From a virus, in the IMG/VR virus record IMGVR_UViG_3300024255_001824, positions 1 through 42,406 of that record: a stretch of 42,406 nt of DNA. One strand, given 5' to 3'. A program made the translations under genes and the position numbers. Within the stretch, counting starts at the first letter, position 1. Every line of letters begins with the position of its first letter. Below, piece after piece: positions 12,397 to 17,896 of this stretch. Under the pieces are notes generated by a model. It saw only the letters and a list, made by a program, of their open reading frames with translations, was not told where the DNA came from and searched no databases.

Positions 12397-12878
12397 TCAA
12401 ATGGGGGAAGCCAAGGACGCCATGAGTGTTGCTACCCACTCGCGATGAGGCAGTAAAGATCCCGGTAAAAGTTCCATGCCTATCCGGAGCCCCAACCTTA
12501 TTTTTGTAAGCCGTCATGCTTACAACCAAACAATCGTTGACCTGCCTCTCCGACGGGAAAAGAGGGCATCGTTTGTAGTGCTAATGTGGGATGGCAAAGC
12601 ACTTTAAAAAGTACCATCTTAGCTTTGTGCTACTGACAGCACTTTCCTTAGCCGAGGTTCTATATCGGCTCCCTCTACGCCGAAGGGTACAGTCGGTGTA
12701 CGTTCAGAAGACGTATAGCTTCTGCCCAGTTACCAGTTAGTGCGATTTGTATTCTGGGTTACTAAAAACAAAAACGCGGTGGGGTTGTATTCGCGGTACG
12801 ACTTCAGGTACGTGAGGAAGGTGGTGCGTATCATCTAAACTGTAGAATCCCTGCATAGAAATATGTGGGGATTTTTTT
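12397..12878 (+). ncRNA. Large structured noncoding RNA candidate (about 480 nt)
   Basis: A transcription unit with its own promoter (12361-12390) and strong terminator (12846-12878) but no credible reading frame. The sequence is far richer in GC and in inverted repeats than the surrounding DNA. Stems visible by eye include GAGTG/CACTC (12424-12441), TGTAAGC/GCTTACA (12505-12524), TGCCTCT/AGAGGGCA (12543-12568), AGTGCT/AGCACT (12577-12603), GTGCT/AGCAC (12627-12642), AGCCGA/TCGGCT (12650-12670) and ACGCCGA/TCGGTGT (12677-12699). An alternative long pairing GATGG..ACTTT with AAAGT..CCATC (12590-12617) suggests switching. It is not a tRNA, and I see no RNase P, tmRNA or group I intron landmarks. 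Size and phage setting recall GOLLD and ROOL large ornate RNAs, but I cannot assign it to either. Confidence 0.8.
12846..12878 (+). terminator. Terminator of the noncoding RNA
   Basis: Stem AATCCC/GGGATT (12846-12851 and 12868-12873) with an inner CATA/TATG helix, followed by a run of T to 12878. Confidence 0.8.
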
Positions 12879-12898
12879 ATGCCTTCAGAAAATTTTTC

Positions 12899-12927
12899 TT
12901 GACATTTTTTCTTAGGTGCGATATAAT
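12899..12927 (+). promoter_or_regulatory. Sigma70-type promoter
   Basis: TTGACA (12899-12904), 17-nt spacer, TATAAT (12922-12927). Both hexamers are perfect. It drives the two genes from 12950. Confidence 0.85.
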
Positions 12928-12949
12928 ATACGGTTAAAAGGAGAGTTTT

Positions 12950-13291
12950 ATGACTAATGTTTTACAATTTCCAGACAAATCGCCAAAATCGCAGCGGGTG
13001 CGCAACGAACTTTCAGTACTGGGAAATAACCTGGAAATTTGCTACGAAGCCATAGAAGAAGCAGTACAGGCTTTGAGTGAAATGGAAGAACAAATTAAGT
13101 TGTTGGAAAACAACTACAATATCAAACTGATGGAGCTGGTGGAAGAGGTAGGTTTTGCGGAAGTGACGGCAGAAGAGTTTCAATACGCAACGAATATCGG
13201 GGTCGGGGCGGGGTCTCGGCAGTTTACATTAACTTTGGAAGACGGCAAGATATTTACATTTACTATAGACGAAGGAGAACCGAAAGAGTGA
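12950..13291 (+). CDS. Coiled-coil protein of unknown function (113 aa)
   Basis: Begins MTNVLQFPDKSPKSQRVRNE. A central coiled coil (ICYEAIEEAVQALSEMEEQIKLLENNY) is followed by a beta-type C-terminal part (RQFTLTLEDGKIFTFTIDEGE). AAAGGAGAG lies 4 nt before the ATG, an excellent site. It overlaps the HTH gene by 4 nt, so the two proteins are probably made together and may interact. Confidence 0.7.
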   Translation: MTNVLQFPDKSPKSQRVRNELSVLGNNLEICYEAIEEAVQALSEMEEQIKLLENNYNIKLMELVEEVGFAEVTAEEFQYATNIGVGAGSRQFTLTLEDGKIFTFTIDEGEPKE

Positions 13292-13605
13292 GCAACTATA
13301 CTCAAGAACAAACCGATTATATGGTTGAAATCTACAGTAAAAATCCGAATAGAGAAACTGTAGAAGTAATAGCAGCAAAAATGGATAAAAGTGTTAAAAG
13401 TATTATAGGAAAGCTCTCACGCGAAGGGGTTTACCGAAGAGAGAAGTATGTAAGTAAAACTGGAGAAAGTCCAATCACGAAAGCAGAACTTATTATAGCA
13501 CTGGCAAATTTACTACGGATAGAAGACTATACGCTATCTGGACTAGAAAAGGCCCCGAAGCCAGTCTTGAAAAAATTAAAAGAAATTGTGGAAGAACTTG
13601 TATAA
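13288..13605 (+). CDS. Small HTH protein, family member B
   Basis: A 105-residue protein starting with GTG overlapping the upstream stop. YTQEQTDYMVEIYSKN, then VEVIAAKMDKSVKSIIGKLSREGVYRREKY matches member A (10813) almost position by position. SKTGESPITKAELI likewise parallels TKRGEPVVRKDELV. Its C-terminal helices are longer. Unlike member A it uses AT-rich codons. Probably a DNA-binding regulator. Confidence 0.75.
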   Translation: MSNYTQEQTDYMVEIYSKNPNRETVEVIAAKMDKSVKSIIGKLSREGVYRREKYVSKTGESPITKAELIIALANLLRIEDYTLSGLEKAPKPVLKKLKEIVEELV

Positions 13606-14022
13606 TTAAGGTTTTGTGTGATTAAGAGGTTTTTTGCGTTTGGGGGAAATTGTGTTTTGTTAAGACGCAATTGTAGTAAATCAGTTTTAATGTTTAGACC
13701 CGCTTTAGTTATATTTAATTATCGGGGTCATTAGCGATTAGGTCAGAATGGAATCATGATTGAATTAGATTACGCGGGGATTTTAATAGTCAATATGCAA
13801 CAACGAGCTAATCTTGTGGTTTTACCACTGGATGCTCCCTTAATTCCGCATCCGGGTAATAGCACAAATAACTCTATGCACAATGACTATTATTTGGTTA
13901 GATAGAATAGTGACTGACCTTATTGTCTATCAATTTATGATATATTTTACCACACTTTTTGCAAAAACACAACAACTATTTTTCCCAGGTATCGCTTTTA
14001 AGGACTGGGATGGAGATCTAAT
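13606..14022. other. Gene-free stretch with hairpins, possible second ncRNA or leader
   Basis: About 415 bp with no reading frame worth calling. Hairpins seen: AATTGTGT/ACGCAATT (one G-T pair, around 13651-13674), GTGGT/ACCAC, and GGATGC/GCATCC (around 13840-13855). An imperfect GACCC/GGGTC pairing lies around 13697-13729. I see no strong promoter at its left end and no T-run terminator, so it may be a long leader of the gene at 14023, a replication-related element, or an RNA processed from the upstream transcript. Confidence 0.5.
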
Positions 14023-14247
14023 ATGTATATACTAAAAGACGAAAAAGAAATACACGGCGTATTCAGCACTGAAAGCTACGCTATACTGGCTAGTCGATTT
14101 GTACAGGCTTCAGCCTACTCCTCTGCAATTTCGGACCTACGTATTGTACCCGTTACACTGGATACAATTCGTGGAAATGATATTCGTACTATTATGAATT
14201 TTTACGAGAGTGCCATACACGAAAAAAAGGCCCTAGGGCCCTTTTAG
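14023..14247 (+). CDS. Small hypothetical protein (74 aa)
   Basis: Begins MYILKDEKEIHGVFSTESYA and ends HEKKALGPF. It is a small alpha/beta protein. Its 3' end overlaps the end of the convergent MazG-like gene by about 15 nt. Function unknown. Confidence 0.6.
   Translation: MYILKDEKEIHGVFSTESYAILASRFVQASAYSSAISDLRIVPVTLDTIRGNDIRTIMNFYESAIHEKKALGPF
14226..14246. terminator. Possible bidirectional terminator between convergent genes
   Basis: A G/C-rich palindromic core (GGCCCTAGGGCC) flanked by A-run on the left and T-run on the right, exactly where the plus gene at 14023 and the minus gene at 14233 end. The stem is short, so efficiency is unclear. Confidence 0.45.
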
Positions 14248-14619
14248 TAGAAAAGATAGGTCTGGAGTAAAGAACCCCGGGCCTTTTTGTACCTTACCAT
14301 CAAAACGCTTAATAGGCTTACCATCCTCGCCTAGCTTGCTCATGTTGCTTTCATGTACCTCTAGAAAGCAAGCATCGAGATCAATACCAAAAGCATGACC
14401 GGCTCCGTAAACCACGTAGAGTAAATCGGTAAGTGCGTCAGCGACTTCAATAACATCTTTCGCACCCATAGCTTCATCCAACTCCTCCAGTTCTTCTCTG
14501 ATAAGTTCGTGCCGGAGCGCTCTTGTCTGCGGGTCACGAAGAGTGGGGTTACTGTATACATCTTGTTCAAATGCTCGCATGAACTCTTTGACGAGTTCGA
14601 AGTTTGTTTTGTTCTGCAA
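14233..14619 (-). CDS. MazG-like nucleotide pyrophosphohydrolase
   Basis: The core KTNFELVKEFMRAFEQ, then HELIREELEELDEAM, VIEVADALTDLLYVVYGAGHAFGIDLD matches the all-alpha MazG/phosphoribosyl-ATP pyrophosphohydrolase fold (EExxE, then ExxDxxxD). Such phage enzymes hydrolyse NTPs or alarmones such as ppGpp. The start is uncertain. The longest frame overlaps all of the central part of the bS21 gene, so I prefer the TTG at 14619, which has GGGAG 10 nt before it; an ATG at 14580 would cut the fold. It follows bS21 in a leftward operon. Confidence 0.75.
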   Translation of the reverse strand: MQNKTNFELVKEFMRAFEQDVYSNPTLRDPQTRALRHELIREELEELDEAMGAKDVIEVADALTDLLYVVYGAGHAFGIDLDACFLEVHESNMSKLGEDGKPIKRFDGKVQKGPGFFTPDLSFLLKGP

Positions 14620-14785
14620 TTCTTTTTCTCTCCCTTGATTTTGCTGATAGTTTTGCTTTATGTTTTTTGCGCGATGGTTTTTCAAAGTATTGTTTCTCTC
14701 TAAAGTCAAACATTTTTTCACTATACATTCGTTTAAAAACCCTCAAAGCTGCGTTTATGTTATTATTCCGTACTTTTACTGACAT
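14567..14785 (-). CDS. rpsU: Ribosomal protein bS21 homologue
   Basis: A 72-residue basic protein beginning MSVKVRNNNINAALRVFKRM, then REKQYFEKPSRKKHKAKLSA and KSRERKRIAEQNK. This is the order of bacterial bS21 (VxVRxNExxxxALRRFKR, then RRRExYEKPSxxRKRKxxxA). bS21 sits on the small subunit near the anti-Shine-Dalgarno region and helps initiation. Phage copies are known in marine phages and could bias host ribosomes toward phage mRNA. It overlaps the MazG-like gene and lies in the leftward operon started at 15161. Confidence 0.85.
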   Translation of the reverse strand: MSVKVRNNNINAALRVFKRMYSEKMFDFREKQYFEKPSRKKHKAKLSAKSRERKRIAEQNKLRTRQRVHASI

Positions 14786-14801
14786 ATATTCCTGTTATAG
14801 A

Positions 14802-14942
14802 CTACAACGAGCCTCTTTTTATGAAAAGATCATACTTCATTTCAATAAAATCACCGAAATCCGTAGTAATATAATGAGTAGTAGTTCTCCAAAGTTCGAT
14901 TAGTTCTTTTTCGTACATACTTAAAAATGTTTCGAAATTCAT
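14802..14942 (-). CDS. Small hypothetical protein (46 aa)
   Basis: Begins MNFETFLSMYEKELIELWRT and ends YDLFIKRGSL. It starts within the stop of the Myb-like gene (TAATG), indicating coupling. Helical and acidic. Function unknown. Confidence 0.6.
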   Translation of the reverse strand: MNFETFLSMYEKELIELWRTTTHYITTDFGDFIEMKYDLFIKRGSL

Positions 14943-15130
14943 TAAGAAGTTTCCCTTAGAAAGTACCATCCACGTTTTTGTAAATAGTGAACCTGTGATG
15001 TTATAGAAGAAAAAGTGCGAGATGGTAATAACTCTTGTAGTTGTTCCTTGTTTACAAGATAGTAATTTTTGCGCAGTATTTCACGCTCACGAACACTCCA
15101 CGGTTTTCTCACATATTTTTTCATAGACAT
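14942..15130 (-). CDS. Myb/SANT-like DNA-binding protein (62 aa)
   Basis: KPWSVREREILRKNYY, then QELLPSRTFSSITSQVHYLQKRGW: a single tryptophan-bounded helix set of the Myb/SANT type, in which the last helix (SITSQVHYLQKRG) would read DNA. First gene of the leftward operon; a start at the ATG two codons later is also possible. Probably an early regulator. Confidence 0.7.
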   Translation of the reverse strand: MSMKKYVRKPWSVREREILRKNYYLVNKEQLQELLPSRTFSSITSQVHYLQKRGWYFLRETS

Positions 15131-15132
15131 AT

Positions 15133-15161
15133 ATTATAGTGGAAAAGAGGCATAAAGTCAA
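15133..15161 (-). promoter_or_regulatory. Leftward sigma70-type promoter
   Basis: Minus strand TTGACT (15156-15161), 17-nt spacer, TATAAT (15133-15138). It drives the Myb-like, 46-residue, bS21 and MazG-like genes. It is back to back with the rightward promoter at 15193. Confidence 0.8.
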
Positions 15162-15192
15162 GCACTATTTTTCACCAGGCCTAAAATACTTC

Positions 15193-15222
15193 TTGACTTT
15201 ATACCCATGCTTCTGGTATAAT
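15193..15222 (+). promoter_or_regulatory. Rightward sigma70-type promoter
   Basis: TTGACT (15193-15198), 18-nt spacer, TATAAT (15217-15222). It starts the operon that leads into the lysis and IscU region. Confidence 0.8.
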
Positions 15223-15277
15223 ATGGGTCATAAAAGCGAGAACCACAGCTCAAAAATTTTGAGAAAAGGAGAGACCG

Positions 15278-15430
15278 TTGGGTATATCAGTTGGTGAATT
15301 TGCCATTTTTATGTTCTGCATGATTGGATGCGGCGTACAATGTTGGCACCTAGGAAAAAGTACGGGTGTGGAAGCAACTGTACAGTACATGATTGATACA
15401 GGGGTTCTCGAAGTAGAAGAAGATTCGTAG
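15278..15430 (+). CDS. Small membrane protein with TTG start (50 aa)
   Basis: AAAGGAGAG lies 4 nt before a TTG start. The product reads GISVGEFAIFMFCMIGCGVQ after the initiator and ends TGVLEVEEDS. A membrane span is followed by GKSTGVEATVQYMIDTG and an acidic end. I have seen this layout (span, G-x-x-x-G, VxYLIexGvLEvdE) in many marine phages; function unknown. Confidence 0.65.
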   Translation: MGISVGEFAIFMFCMIGCGVQCWHLGKSTGVEATVQYMIDTGVLEVEEDS

Positions 15431-15447
15431 AAGTAACAAACTGACGG

Positions 15448-15481
15448 TTGGACTCGGGTGCAACTCCCGACAGCTCCACCA
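15448..15481 (+). other. tmRNA-type 3' end (T arm, acceptor strand, CCA) without a 5' half
   Basis: The 34 bases match the 3' end of enterobacterial tmRNA (ssrA) except for four positions. Two of the four are a swapped base pair in the T stem (G-C becomes T-A), which keeps the stem TCGGG/CCCGA. The end CAGCTCCACCA is intact. No partner GGAGCTG that would close an acceptor stem, and no tag reading frame, was found upstream. It lies between two small genes, just before the ribosome-binding site at 15484. It could be an attachment site for insertion into a host ssrA gene, half of a split tmRNA, or a tRNA-like decoration of the mRNA. Confidence 0.7.
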
Positions 15482-15495
15482 TAAGGAGTTTTATA

Positions 15496-15666
15496 ATGCG
15501 TATACCAATGAAAGGTGGTGATGAGTTTGACGGACTTGATCGCAGAAGCAAGCGTTTTCTTAGATGGAGATCTGGAGAGCGAAAAGCACTCAAACGTAAG
15601 TACAATAAACGACGCAGAAAGACTTTTTATGACGGGGCTGATACAGACTCGACAGGCGTACAGTAG
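15496..15666 (+). CDS. Small basic protein (56 aa)
   Basis: Begins MRIPMKGGDEFDGLDRRSKR and includes RWRSGERKALKRKYNKRRRK. AAGGAG lies 8 nt before the ATG. Longer frames would begin inside the tmRNA-like element and are rejected. It overlaps the next gene for 150 nt in another frame. I recall GERKAIKRxYNKR-type proteins in marine phages, without function. Confidence 0.6.
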   Translation: MRIPMKGGDEFDGLDRRSKRFLRWRSGERKALKRKYNKRRRKTFYDGADTDSTGVQ

Positions 15667-15751
15667 ACTTATGGAGAATCCGTGCGGAAGCTACGTTAAC
15701 GCAACAAACTTAATAAATGCCAATGATGACGTTTATACACTTGCAGCCTAA
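15515..15751 (+). CDS. Hypothetical protein overlapping the basic gene (78 aa)
   Basis: Begins MVMSLTDLIAEASVFLDGDL (or MSLTD two codons on) and ends NDDVYTLAA. Most of its length overlaps the gene at 15496 in another frame. The composition looks protein-like and the last 85 nt lie beyond the overlap, so both frames may be used. Confidence 0.5.
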   Translation: MVMSLTDLIAEASVFLDGDLESEKHSNVSTINDAERLFMTGLIQTRQAYSRLMENPCGSYVNATNLINANDDVYTLAA

Positions 15752-15814
15752 TTAGGTGTGCGGGGTCCGAGGAGCCTGGCAACAGAAATCCTCATGTTAA
15801 CCAAAGGAGGTTAT

Positions 15815-16222
15815 ATGCGAAAGATTATAGCAGGGTTGGCACTTCTCGGCCTCTCGGCCGGAATCAGTGCAGAAACTGTAATTAATTATGACGATGGATC
15901 GACGTATACACTCACGGACGGGCAAGAAATTTACATCAGCACTCCAAACAGTGCGTTGTTTAAGCGACAATTGATGAAGAACAAGGATACCTTTTTTAGG
16001 GTTCAAAAGCCTTGGACTTCAAGAGACTACGTTCCACAACCGCAAGATCCTTTTGCTGTAGGTAGTCACGGTTGGTGCCAAGTATACGTTCCTTGGAGCG
16101 AGGGCTATACATTTAATATGCAGGCTTTCCAACGTTTCTGTGATACTGATAATGATGGAAAATACGGATGTGGCGACGAGTTGTTCGATGCATCTGACGA
16201 AGGAGGAGTTTGCGCTCCTTAA
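15815..16222 (+). CDS. Secreted protein with EF-hand-like calcium loop
   Basis: AAAGGAGG lies just before this ATG, so the longer frame from 15758 is rejected. The 135-residue product has a signal peptide (MRKIIAGLALLGLSAGISA). The mature part begins ETVINYDDGSTYTLTDGQEIYIS and has four cysteines. Near the end is DTDNDGKYGCGDE, matching the DxDxDGxxxxxDE calcium-binding loop of EF-hand/dockerin type. The INYDDGSTYTLxxGExIYIS start recurs in marine phages. Export to periplasm or beyond is likely; the role is unknown. Confidence 0.7.
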   Translation: MRKIIAGLALLGLSAGISAETVINYDDGSTYTLTDGQEIYISTPNSALFKRQLMKNKDTFFRVQKPWTSRDYVPQPQDPFAVGSHGWCQVYVPWSEGYTFNMQAFQRFCDTDNDGKYGCGDELFDASDEGGVCAP

Positions 16223-16226
16223 ATCC

Positions 16227-16246
16227 CGGGGCTACGGCCCCGTTTA
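16227..16246 (+). terminator. Hairpin terminator, weak T tract
   Basis: Stem CGGGGC/GCCCCG with a TACG loop (16227-16242), followed by TTTAA. It directly follows the secreted-protein gene. Confidence 0.65.
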
Positions 16247-16301
16247 ATCGCACACCGAAAGGGTGCACAGAGCGTACTGAAAAGGCGCGAGAGAGAAAGA
16301 T

Positions 16302-16727
16302 ATGACAAAGCAAAATTTAATAAATATGAACGACGTTCACAAGTTCTTTTTGGGACTTGATCTTCACCCTGATTTCTTTTCTAATTCACCTATGACTGGC
16401 TATCCTCGCTACAATGTTGTGCGAGTAGGTAGTAGTGACTATCGTGTAGAGGTCGCAGTCCCGGGCTGGGATAAAGAAGATATAGAAATTACTTTGCATA
16501 AAAATGAGTTGAAAATTGAAGGAACTCAGAAGCAAGTAGCCGAGCAGGACGAGACCTATCTTTACAAAGGACTAAGCGGTAAAACTTTTTCACGGGTATT
16601 CAAGGTTGGAAACAACATTGAGCTGGATACAGCGTATATGAAGAATGGACTTCTTTGTATCGATCTTGTAGAAAATGTACCTGAAGAAGACAAGCCTAAA
16701 AGGATAGAAATCGTAAATGCAGTATGA
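16302..16727 (+). CDS. Small heat-shock protein (Hsp20/IbpA type)
   Basis: A 141-residue protein with an alpha-crystallin domain. YPRYNVVRVGSSDYRVEVAVPGW is followed by DIEITLHKNELKIEG, ETYLYKGLSGKTFSRVFKVG, MKNGLLCIDLVENVPEEDKP and IEI. These are the conserved blocks of bacterial IbpA and of the Hsp20 proteins of cyanophages. It holds unfolding proteins and may aid folding of virion proteins or of the exported proteins encoded nearby. The next tiny gene starts inside its 3' end. Confidence 0.9.
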   Translation: MTKQNLINMNDVHKFFLGLDLHPDFFSNSPMTGYPRYNVVRVGSSDYRVEVAVPGWDKEDIEITLHKNELKIEGTQKQVAEQDETYLYKGLSGKTFSRVFKVGNNIELDTAYMKNGLLCIDLVENVPEEDKPKRIEIVNAV

Positions 16728-16821
16728 GGTTTGGCGTAAGTTTAACACTTACGGTATATACTTACTGTCCCTATGGGCAGTTTCTGGCATTTGGTTGAGT
16801 ATATCTCAATTAATAGTGTAG
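16717..16821 (+). CDS. Tiny membrane protein (34 aa)
   Basis: Begins MQYEVWRKFNTYGIYLLSLW and ends SISQLIV, one membrane span. It overlaps the end of hsp20 by 11 nt in another frame and is followed by a terminator. Function unknown. Confidence 0.5.
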   Translation: MQYEVWRKFNTYGIYLLSLWAVSGIWLSISQLIV

Positions 16822-16829
16822 CTTATCAA

Positions 16830-16860
16830 GCCCGGGCCTTTGAAAAGTCCGGGCATTTTT
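16830..16860 (+). terminator. Hairpin terminator
   Basis: GCCCGG (16830-16835) pairs with CCGGGC (16849-16854), extended by weaker pairs, and is followed by ATTTTT. Confidence 0.8.
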
Positions 16861-16863
16861 AGT

Positions 16864-17004
16864 ATGAAATATATAGAAGATATTATAATTACAATTGTTT
16901 TTATCGGGGTCGTAGCGGGGATAACAACCTCAGAGCCTAGTAAAAAGAGTTGTGATATAGTTCACGAAAGCGGAAAACCCGCACATAGGTGTGAAAAGTA
17001 TTAA
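16864..17004 (+). CDS. Small exported or membrane protein (46 aa)
   Basis: Begins MKYIEDIIITIVFIGVVAGI and ends GKPAHRCEKY, a hydrophobic N-terminal span and a polar tail with two cysteines. Starts just after the terminator T-run. It ends in TAATG, sharing one base with the next start. Confidence 0.5.
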   Translation: MKYIEDIIITIVFIGVVAGITTSEPSKKSCDIVHESGKPAHRCEKY

Positions 17005-17093
17005 TGGAAATAGTAGGAATCATAGCGGTATTTTCGATTGCCCCTGTAGCATTGGGAATTACTTTATATTATAGTTGGAAGGTAGCGCCTTAA
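17004..17093 (+). CDS. Tiny membrane protein (29 aa)
   Basis: Begins MEIVGIIAVFSIAPVALGIT and ends YYSWKVAP. One span. Coupled by TAATG to both neighbours. Confidence 0.5.
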   Translation: MEIVGIIAVFSIAPVALGITLYYSWKVAP

Positions 17094-17179
17094 TGTTTGA
17101 ACCTTGGTTTTATGTGTTATTACTATTTATAGTACTTGGCGCTGTTTCATGGTATTGGCCAGGAGGAGGAGAGCAATGA
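17093..17179 (+). CDS. Tiny membrane protein (28 aa)
   Basis: Begins MFEPWFYVLLLFIVLGAVSW and ends PGGGEQ. One span. The codons for GGGE double as an AGGAGGAGGAG ribosome-binding site for the next gene. Confidence 0.5.
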   Translation: MFEPWFYVLLLFIVLGAVSWYWPGGGEQ

Positions 17180-17280
17180 CACCCGAAGATTCAGTAATAT
17201 TATTCTCAATTTTAGCGGGATTGTTAATAGCAGGAGGAATGTGGTATGGCGATAGACAATCATCTCGAAGAGATAGATAA
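17176..17280 (+). CDS. Tiny membrane protein (34 aa)
   Basis: Begins MTPEDSVILFSILAGLLIAG and ends DRQSSRRDR, a span with a basic tail. ATGA overlap with the upstream gene. Layout like small holins (span and charged tail). Confidence 0.5.
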   Translation: MTPEDSVILFSILAGLLIAGGMWYGDRQSSRRDR

Positions 17281-17425
17281 AACATATTTAGAACATTTAG
17301 TCGGAGCGTGGAAAGTAGCATTTATACTTTTTGTGCACGGACTTCTACCAAATATATGGAGATATAAAGCAAGTGACTTACTTTACAAAGAGACTAAACG
17401 TAGCGGTATTCGTATTGTTAATTAG
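17246..17425 (+). CDS. DUF6356-like protein (59 aa)
   Basis: Begins MAIDNHLEEIDKTYLEHLVG and continues GAWKVAFILFVHGLLPNIWRYKASDLLY. The pattern (YLEHLxxAxxxAxxxxxHGLxPxxxxxxAS) fits DUF6356, a small membrane-associated family. It overlaps both neighbours in other frames. Confidence 0.6.
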   Translation: MAIDNHLEEIDKTYLEHLVGAWKVAFILFVHGLLPNIWRYKASDLLYKETKRSGIRIVN

Positions 17426-17516
17426 TGGTTGTGAGACTGTAAAAATAGAAAGAGTAAATTGTAACCTTTCTGAGAACTGGCCTCAATGTAATGTAATTGC
17501 CTCAAAGGAGGACTAA
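17373..17516 (+). CDS. Small lipoprotein (outer-spanin-like candidate)
   Basis: From a GTG start the 47-residue product begins (M)TYFTKRLNVAVFVLLISGCE, with lipobox ISGC and cleavage before Cys. The mature part has two more cysteines (VNCNLSENWPQCN). It overlaps the previous gene by 53 nt in another frame, as Rz/Rz1 pairs do, and precedes the lysozyme by one gene. No clear inner spanin is visible, so the role is tentative. Confidence 0.55.
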   Translation: MTYFTKRLNVAVFVLLISGCETVKIERVNCNLSENWPQCNVIASKED

Positions 17517-17896
17517 TGTATTCAGACAAGGTACTAGATCATTATGAAAATCCCAGGAATGTCGGAAAACTTGACAAAAATGATGAGGCTGTCGGAACAG
17601 GCCTCACAGGTGCTCCAGCGTGTGGAGACGTCATGCAACTTCAAATCCGAGTATCGACCGACGGAATTATTGAAGATGCTAAATTCAAAACTTACGGATG
17701 CGGCAGTGCTATTGCTTCTTCATCACTACTCACAGAATGGGTTAGAGGAAAGTCCCTTAACGAAGCGGGAAAGATCAGCAATGTCCAAATTGCTAAAGAG
17801 CTATCACTCCCGCCTGTAAAGATACACTGTAGCGTGTTGGCCGAAGACGCGATCAAAGCCGCAATCACGGATTATAGGAGCAAGCATGAATCGTGA
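17516..17896 (+). CDS. iscU: IscU-type iron-sulfur cluster scaffold
   Basis: A 126-residue protein, the normal length of IscU. The three cluster ligands are in place: Cys36 (APACGDV, with the nearby Asp38), Cys62 (TYGCGSAIASSS) and Cys105 (KIHCSVLAEDAI). LPPVK at 98-102 is the HscA chaperone recognition motif, so it should still dock with the host Isc system. IscU builds 2Fe-2S and 4Fe-4S clusters from IscS sulfur and iron. No iscS or hscA is in the window. ATG overlaps the lipoprotein stop by one base and its 3' end overlaps the lysozyme start, so it is embedded in the lysis operon. Confidence 0.92.
   Translation: MYSDKVLDHYENPRNVGKLDKNDEAVGTGLTGAPACGDVMQLQIRVSTDGIIEDAKFKTYGCGSAIASSSLLTEWVRGKSLNEAGKISNVQIAKELSLPPVKIHCSVLAEDAIKAAITDYRSKHES

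Noticed and set aside
15400-15481. A complete tRNA or tmRNA ending at 15481
   Set aside because: No acceptor 5' strand GGAGCTG, no D or anticodon arm, and the upstream bases are coding. A GGGGTT stretch at 15401 pairs only with wobbles and a mismatch.
15309-15605. Minus-strand frame containing VELSGVAPES
   Set aside because: This string is the reverse translation of a tmRNA 3' end (compare VELAGVEPAS shadows). It helped identify the tmRNA-like element but is not a gene.
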